Source: Nocardia abscessus NBRC 100374 | GTDB lineage: Bacteria; Actinomycetota; Actinomycetes; Mycobacteriales; Mycobacteriaceae | Assembly: GCF_000308455.1 (NCBI RefSeq) | Contig: NZ_BAFP01000028.1 | Location: 1 to 64,000, forward strand | Direction: 5' to 3' | DNA: 64,000 nt | Part shown: in pieces, positions 59,902-64,000 of the stretch | Numbering within the stretch: the stretch's first letter is position 1 | Layout of the letters: the number at the start of each line of letters is the position of its first letter | Made by a program: the position numbers and the translations under genes | Notes under the pieces: generated by a model | What the model saw: the letters and a program-made list of their open reading frames with translations, nothing else | The model's database searches: none | Told to the model about the DNA's origin: nothing

Positions 59902-60345
59902 ATGACCATCAAGTTGCACCACCTGCGTCCGGCTCCCGGCGCCAAGACCGAAAAGATCCGCGTGGGTCGCGGTGAGGGCTCCAAGGGCAAGACCGCGGGC
60001 CGTGGTACCAAGGGCACCAAGGCACGCAAGAACGTGCCTGCCGCCTTCGAGGGCGGGCAGATGCCGCTGCACATGCGGCTGCCCAAGCTCAAGGGCTTCA
60101 CGAACCCGTTCCGCACGGAATACCAGGTCGTGAACGTCGGCGCCATCGCGAAGCTGTTCCCCGAGGGCGGCGAGGTCGGCAAGGCCGAGCTCGTGGCGGC
60201 CGGCGCGGTTCGCAAGAACCAGCTGGTCAAGGTCCTCGGCGATGGTGAGATCGGCGTCGCGGTCCAGGTGACCGTGGACAAGGTCACCGGCTCGGCGAAA
60301 GAGAAGATCACCGCCGCCGGTGGCACCGTCACCGAGCTGGGCTGA
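59902..60345 (+). CDS. rplO: 50S ribosomal protein L15
   Basis: A 147-residue protein: [34 protein letters not shown] at the start, and [21 protein letters not shown] in the middle. ATG 59902 lies 1 bp after rpmD, with GAGGAGG upstream inside the rpmD end. A hairpin terminator follows 19 bp after the stop, ending this operon before secY. Confidence 0.98.
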   Translation: MTIKLHHLRPAPGAKTEKIRVGRGEGSKGKTAGRGTKGTKARKNVPAAFEGGQMPLHMRLPKLKGFTNPFRTEYQVVNVGAIAKLFPEGGEVGKAELVAAGAVRKNQLVKVLGDGEIGVAVQVTVDKVTGSAKEKITAAGGTVTELG

Positions 60346-60364
60346 CGGTACTCTGCATTACAGC

Positions 60365-60396
60365 GGCACCGGACGAGTGAAGGCTCGTCCGGTGCC
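60365..60396 (+). terminator. hairpin terminator after rplO
   Basis: A 13-bp perfect stem (60365-60377 with 60384-60396), a 6-nt loop TGAAGG, then ACTGTTAG. It separates the ribosomal operon from secY. Confidence 0.8.
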
Positions 60397-60516
60397 ACTG
60401 TTAGAGTTCAATTGTTGTCTGCCAAGCCTCGTCGTGGTTTTCGGCGTCCCTTCTATGTCGAGCAGGGACATCGCTGAACATCCATGTCATGACCATGTCG
60501 TTCGCCAGGAGGATCA

Positions 60517-61839
60517 GTGCTTTCCGCCTTCGTATCGGCCTTCCGGACTCCGGACTTACGGCGGAAGATTCTCTTCACGCTGGGGTTGATCGCGTTGTAC
60601 CGGCTGGGTGCTTCGCTGCCGTCCCCCGGCGTCGACTACCAGGCGGTCCAGGAGTGTATCGACCTGGTCTCCGGCGGTGAGTCCGCCGGCATATATCAGC
60701 TGATCAACCTGTTCTCCGGTGGTGCGTTGCTGCAGCTGTCGGTCTTCGCGATCGGCATCATGCCCTACATCACCGCGAGCATCATCATCCAGCTGCTCAC
60801 GGTCGTCATCCCGCGGTTCGAGGAACTGCGCAAGGAAGGCCAATCCGGCCAGACCAAGATGACGCAGTACACCAGATACCTGTCGATAGCCTTGGCGATC
60901 CTGCAGGCCACCGGTCTGGTCGCACTGGCGGCCCGCGACCAGCTGCTGCAGGGCTGCCAGCAGGACATCCTGGCCGACACCAGCATCTTCGGCATGATCA
61001 TCATCGTGCTCGTGATGACCGCGGGCGCGGCGCTGGTGATGTGGTTCGGCGAGCAGATCACCGAGCGCGGCATCGGCAACGGCATGTCGCTGCTGATCTT
61101 CGCCGGTATCGCCGCCCGCATCCCGACCGAGGGCAAGGCCATCCTGGACAGCCGGGGCGGTCTGGTGTTCGGCCTGGTCTGTGTCGCCGCGCTGGCGATC
61201 GTCGCGGCCGTGATCTTCGTCGAGCAGGGCCAGCGCCGGATTCCGGTCCAGTACGCCAAGCGCGTGGTCGGCCGGAAGATGTACGGCGGCTCCTCGACCT
61301 ACCTGCCGCTGAAGGTGAACCAGGCGGGTGTCATCCCGGTCATCTTCGCCTCGTCGCTGCTGTATCTGCCGAACCTGGTGGCGCAGCTGACGGGATCGCA
61401 GAACAACCCGGACCCGAGCTGGTGGCAGGAAATCATCGCGAAGTATCTGGTGAACCCGGGCAACCCGGTGTACATCGCCATCTACTTCGGTCTGATCGTG
61501 TTCTTCACCTACTTCTACGTCGCGATCACCTTCAACCCGGAGGAGCGCGCCGACGAGATGAAGAAGTTCGGTGGCTTCATTCCGGGCTACCGCCCCGGTA
61601 AGCCGACCGCCGATTACCTCAACTTCGTCCTGAGCCGTATCACCCTCCCCGGCTCGATCTATCTCGGTCTGGTCGCTGTGCTGCCGAACCTGTTCCTCGA
61701 TATCGGTGCTTCCGGTGGCGTCCAGAACCTCCCGTTCGGCGGTACCGCGGTGCTGATCATGGTGAGCGTCGGTTTGGACACGGTGAAGCAGATCGAGAGC
61801 CAGCTGATGAATCGAAATTACGAAGGGTTCCTCAAGTGA
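60517..61839 (+). CDS. secY: protein translocase subunit SecY
   Basis: A 440-residue, ten-helix membrane channel of the Sec pathway. [20 protein letters not shown] at the start, then [29 protein letters not shown] and the cytoplasmic loop [20 protein letters not shown] are diagnostic. The start is GTG 60517, with CAGGAGG about 9 nt before it. Its stop overlaps the adk GTG (GTGA), so secY, adk and probably map form one operon. Confidence 0.97.
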   Translation: MLSAFVSAFRTPDLRRKILFTLGLIALYRLGASLPSPGVDYQAVQECIDLVSGGESAGIYQLINLFSGGALLQLSVFAIGIMPYITASIIIQLLTVVIPRFEELRKEGQSGQTKMTQYTRYLSIALAILQATGLVALAARDQLLQGCQQDILADTSIFGMIIIVLVMTAGAALVMWFGEQITERGIGNGMSLLIFAGIAARIPTEGKAILDSRGGLVFGLVCVAALAIVAAVIFVEQGQRRIPVQYAKRVVGRKMYGGSSTYLPLKVNQAGVIPVIFASSLLYLPNLVAQLTGSQNNPDPSWWQEIIAKYLVNPGNPVYIAIYFGLIVFFTYFYVAITFNPEERADEMKKFGGFIPGYRPGKPTADYLNFVLSRITLPGSIYLGLVAVLPNLFLDIGASGGVQNLPFGGTAVLIMVSVGLDTVKQIESQLMNRNYEGFLK

Positions 61840-62381
61840 GAGTTGTACTGCTCGGTCCGCCGGGCGCCGGTAAAGGCACCCAGGCTGTCCTGCTGTCGGA
61901 GAAGCTCGGCGTTCCGCACATCTCCACCGGGGACCTGTTCCGCGCGAATATCAGCCAGCAGACCCCGCTGGGCCGTGAGGCGCAGAAGTACATGGACGCG
62001 GGCGACCTGGTGCCCAGCGACGTGACCAATCGGATGGTGGAGGCGCGGGTCAACGAGCCCGACGCCGCCAACGGGTTCGTACTCGACGGATACCCGCGCA
62101 CGGTCGACCAGGCCGACGCGCTGGAGAAGATCCTCAAGGACATGAACACCAAGCTCGACGCCGTGCTGCGCTTCGTCGTGCCGGAGGACACCGTGGTCGA
62201 GCGGATGCTCGCCCGCGGCCGTACCGATGACAACGAGGGCGTGATCCGCAACCGGCTGCGGGTGTACCGGGAGGAGACCGAGCCGCTGCTCGACCACTAC
62301 GACGGCTTGGTCGTCTCGGTGGACGGTGTCGGCGAGGTCGACGACGTCAACGCGCGGGCGCTGCGCGCGCTGGGCCACTGA
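61836..62381 (+). CDS. adk: adenylate kinase
   Basis: A 181-residue enzyme interconverting ATP + AMP and 2 ADP. P-loop [13 protein letters not shown] at the N-terminus, the AMP-binding [10 protein letters not shown] and [13 protein letters not shown], and the LID region without a zinc knuckle (short form, usual in actinobacteria). GTG 61836 overlaps the secY stop. Confidence 0.97.
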   Translation: MRVVLLGPPGAGKGTQAVLLSEKLGVPHISTGDLFRANISQQTPLGREAQKYMDAGDLVPSDVTNRMVEARVNEPDAANGFVLDGYPRTVDQADALEKILKDMNTKLDAVLRFVVPEDTVVERMLARGRTDDNEGVIRNRLRVYREETEPLLDHYDGLVVSVDGVGEVDDVNARALRALGH

Positions 62382-62411
62382 GCCGGTTCGCGATGGAGCG
62401 CTGAGGCCGGG

Positions 62412-63209
62412 ATGGTCTTCAACCGTAAGAAGAAGGTCGTGCCGTTCCGGACGGCAGGCGAACTGGATGCCATGGCGGCGGCCGGCGCGATCGTCGGCCG
62501 CGCCTTGGTGGCGGTGCGCGCGGCCGCCAAACCGGGAGTGTCCACCCTGGAACTGGACGAGGTTGCCGAGCAGGTGATCCGGGACGCGGGCGCGGTGCCG
62601 TCGTTCAAGGGTTACCACGGCTTCCCCGCGTCCATCTGCGCGTCGGTGAACGATCGCGTGGTGCACGGGATCCCGACCGCCGAGGAGATCCTCACCGAGG
62701 GCGATCTGGTCTCCATCGACTGCGGGGCGATTCTCGACGGCTGGCACGGTGACTCGGCGTGGACGTTCGGCGTCGGCACGATCATCGAGGCCGACCGGCT
62801 GCTCAGCGTGGCGACCGAGCTGTCGATGGAAGCGGGTATCGCGGCGATGCTGCCGGGTAACCGGCTCACCGACGTCTCGCATGCCATCGAGCTGGGCACC
62901 CGGGCAGCCGAGCAGGAGCACGGGCGCGCCTACGGCATCGTCGACGGTTACGGTGGGCACGGCATCGGCCGCGAGATGCACCTCGACCCGTTCCTCGCCA
63001 ACGAGGGCGAACCGGGCAAGGGGCCGAAACTCGTGGTGGGGTCGGTGCTCGCGATCGAGCCGATGCTCACACTCGGCACCACCCAGACCAAGGTGCTCGA
63101 CGACGACTGGACCGTGGTCACCGTGGACGGCAGCCGTGCGGCACATTGGGAGCACACCGTCGCGGTCACCGAGGACGGGCCGCGGATCCTGACGCTGCGT
63201 CCGGAGTAG
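62412..63209 (+). CDS. map: methionine aminopeptidase type I
   Basis: A 265-residue metalloenzyme that removes the initiator methionine. The metal ligands are visible in [19 protein letters not shown] (two Asp), [15 protein letters not shown] (His), [11 protein letters not shown] (Glu) and [14 protein letters not shown] (Glu). ATG 62412 begins [20 protein letters not shown]. It follows adk by 30 bp. In many actinobacteria infA or a sigma factor gene comes next, but here a 450-bp gap and a minus-strand gene follow. Confidence 0.96.
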   Translation: MVFNRKKKVVPFRTAGELDAMAAAGAIVGRALVAVRAAAKPGVSTLELDEVAEQVIRDAGAVPSFKGYHGFPASICASVNDRVVHGIPTAEEILTEGDLVSIDCGAILDGWHGDSAWTFGVGTIIEADRLLSVATELSMEAGIAAMLPGNRLTDVSHAIELGTRAAEQEHGRAYGIVDGYGGHGIGREMHLDPFLANEGEPGKGPKLVVGSVLAIEPMLTLGTTQTKVLDDDWTVVTVDGSRAAHWEHTVAVTEDGPRILTLRPE

Positions 63210-63656
63210 CGCACGGCGGGTGCGCGGCCGTCGGGCCGTCCGGTTCGGCAACACTGCGCGGCGAGGAAACGAGCCGCACCGACGCCAGGGTTCCTGGTCG
63301 ATTTCGCCGCGTGTCCGCGTGTCGACACCATGCGTCGACACGACCACCGGGCGATACCCAGCTTTCGCTGGATCGGTGACGTCATTCCTTGCACCCGCGT
63401 CCTGCGTGTTCAGCCGAAGCGGTGAGCCCGGGGCGGTGCCCGTGCGGGATGGAACGGTTACTTTTCTCCTTGGTTCGATACTGTTCTGAACGATGCTGTC
63501 AGCGTATGGCCGGGCGGGTAGCGCAGACGTGAGTAGGCCGCTACTCGAATTGGCTTGGCACGCGCCGCAGTTCGTGACGGTCGGGCCTGTCCGCCGTCTC
63601 GACCTGAGTGAGGGGAAGCGTCGTGGCCTGGGGATTCGGTCTGCGTAAGTAGCCGC
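63210..63656. other. intergenic region after map
   Basis: A 9-bp inverted repeat (63319-63327 with 63334-63342, arms CGTGTCGAC) may act as a terminator. A promoter-like pair GGTTAC (63456-63461) and GATACT (63477-63482), spaced by 15 bp, points right. Only very short frames follow it, including a 39-codon one from GTG 63530 and a 9-codon one (GAGGGGAAG upstream) ending at about 63652; neither is supported. Confidence 0.4.
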
Positions 63657-64000
63657 TCAGTCGGCGGCGCGCAGTGTGGATCGCAGTGCCAAAGTTACGA
63701 GGGGCAGGTCGAATTCGCCTCTGGCGGTCTCCGGCCTACCGCGCAGATAGCGCATGATCCGGCCGAGCACTTCGGCCCGCTCCTCGGGCGAGATCACCAG
63801 CGTGTGCGATTGCGTGCCGATCGTCGCGGTGAGGGACTCGGCGGTGCGCCGGTGCCGGTGCGGGAATGTCGACCGTTCGACTTCGTGCTTGTCGAACAGC
63901 GGGTGGGTAGGAAGCTCGATCTGTCCGCTCGGAGGCAGGGCCGTGGACACGCTGGATTCGGCGACCTGCTTGAGCCCCGCCACCCAATCCACCGAGCTGT
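63657..64000 (-). CDS. C-terminal part of a protein, possibly a SAM-dependent methyltransferase (cut by window edge)
   Basis: At least 114 residues in an open frame that continues past the right edge without a convincing start (the GTG at 63990-63992 has no ribosome site). The sequence FDKHEVERSTFPHRHRRTAESLTATIGTQSHTLVISPEERAEVLGRIMRYLRGRPETARGEFDLPLVTLALR resembles the C-terminal third of class I SAM methyltransferases of the mycobacterial Rv0089 kind, but the SAM-binding part is outside the window. Assignment is tentative. Confidence 0.55.
   Translation of the reverse strand, partial: SSVDWVAGLKQVAESSVSTALPPSGQIELPTHPLFDKHEVERSTFPHRHRRTAESLTATIGTQSHTLVISPEERAEVLGRIMRYLRGRPETARGEFDLPLVTLALRSTLRAAD

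Noticed and set aside
63530..63652. Possible short peptides after map (39-codon and 9-codon frames)
   Set aside because: Too short and without supporting context; the promoter-like pair upstream is weak.

Overview
The window is high-GC actinobacterial DNA. Gene content points to the mycolic-acid group (Corynebacteriales), most likely Nocardia or a close relative: a mycobactin/nocobactin-type siderophore locus with DtxR/IdeR-like iron boxes, IrtAB-type ABC transporters, an Mtb12-like secreted protein, type VII secretion (WXG/EspC-like) proteins, MAB_1171c-type membrane proteins and an actinobacterial spc ribosomal operon. This genus call is inference; there is no 16S gene in the window.

Layout. 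(1) 0.2-2.6 kb: ordinary genes (RluA-type pseudouridine synthase, glycolipid-binding protein, PPOX-family protein, small conserved protein). (2) 2.8-34.1 kb: an iron-regulated siderophore locus. irtA-irtB exporter/importer halves (2904-6481) and a separate siderophore-interacting reductase (6555-7262, minus). An Mtb12-like secreted protein lies divergent from a lysine N6-monooxygenase (nbtG). Next come a formyltransferase, two large NRPSs (C-A-T-C-T and C-A-T-E-like), then a rightward block of thioesterase, ketosynthase, AT-KR-ACP-methyltransferase PKS and an ArCP-Cy-A-T NRPS. A minus-strand pair follows: siderophore-binding lipoprotein plus a SagB/ThcOx-type azoline dehydrogenase. At least seven 19-bp iron-box matches sit in front of these units. 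Read together, the genes predict a salicyl-methyloxazole, N-formyl-N-hydroxylysine, beta-hydroxy-acyl lipopeptide siderophore of the nocobactin/formobactin/amamistatin type. Salicylate synthase, salicyl-AMP ligase and MbtH are not in the window.

(3) 30.5-40.6 kb: accessory functions, namely two MAB_1171c-like membrane proteins, a SnoaL-like protein, an MFS transporter fused to a cupin with its divergent TetR regulator and a palindromic operator, and an M13 metallopeptidase with a Tat/lipobox leader. (4) 40.7-42.5 kb: first half of the spc operon (rplN, rplX, rplE, rpsZ) with its own promoter and terminator. (5) 42.7-57.4 kb: an accessory region splitting the spc operon. It holds an acyl-CoA carboxylase beta subunit, small secreted proteins, a Fic protein with an AT-rich palindromic operator, a type VII substrate module, decayed WXG/toxin remnants, an XRE-DUF397 pair with a divergent three-gene operon, a PIN/RHH toxin-antitoxin and a Uma2 protein. 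A second copy of the rpsZ 3' end and its terminator at about 50.5 kb suggests how this region grew. (6) 57.5-63.2 kb: second half of the spc operon (rpsH, rplF, rplR, rpsE, rpmD, rplO) with a promoter very like that of the first half, then secY, adk, map. (7) The right edge holds the 3' part of a minus-strand gene. No tRNA, rRNA, CRISPR array, transposase or integrase was recognised.
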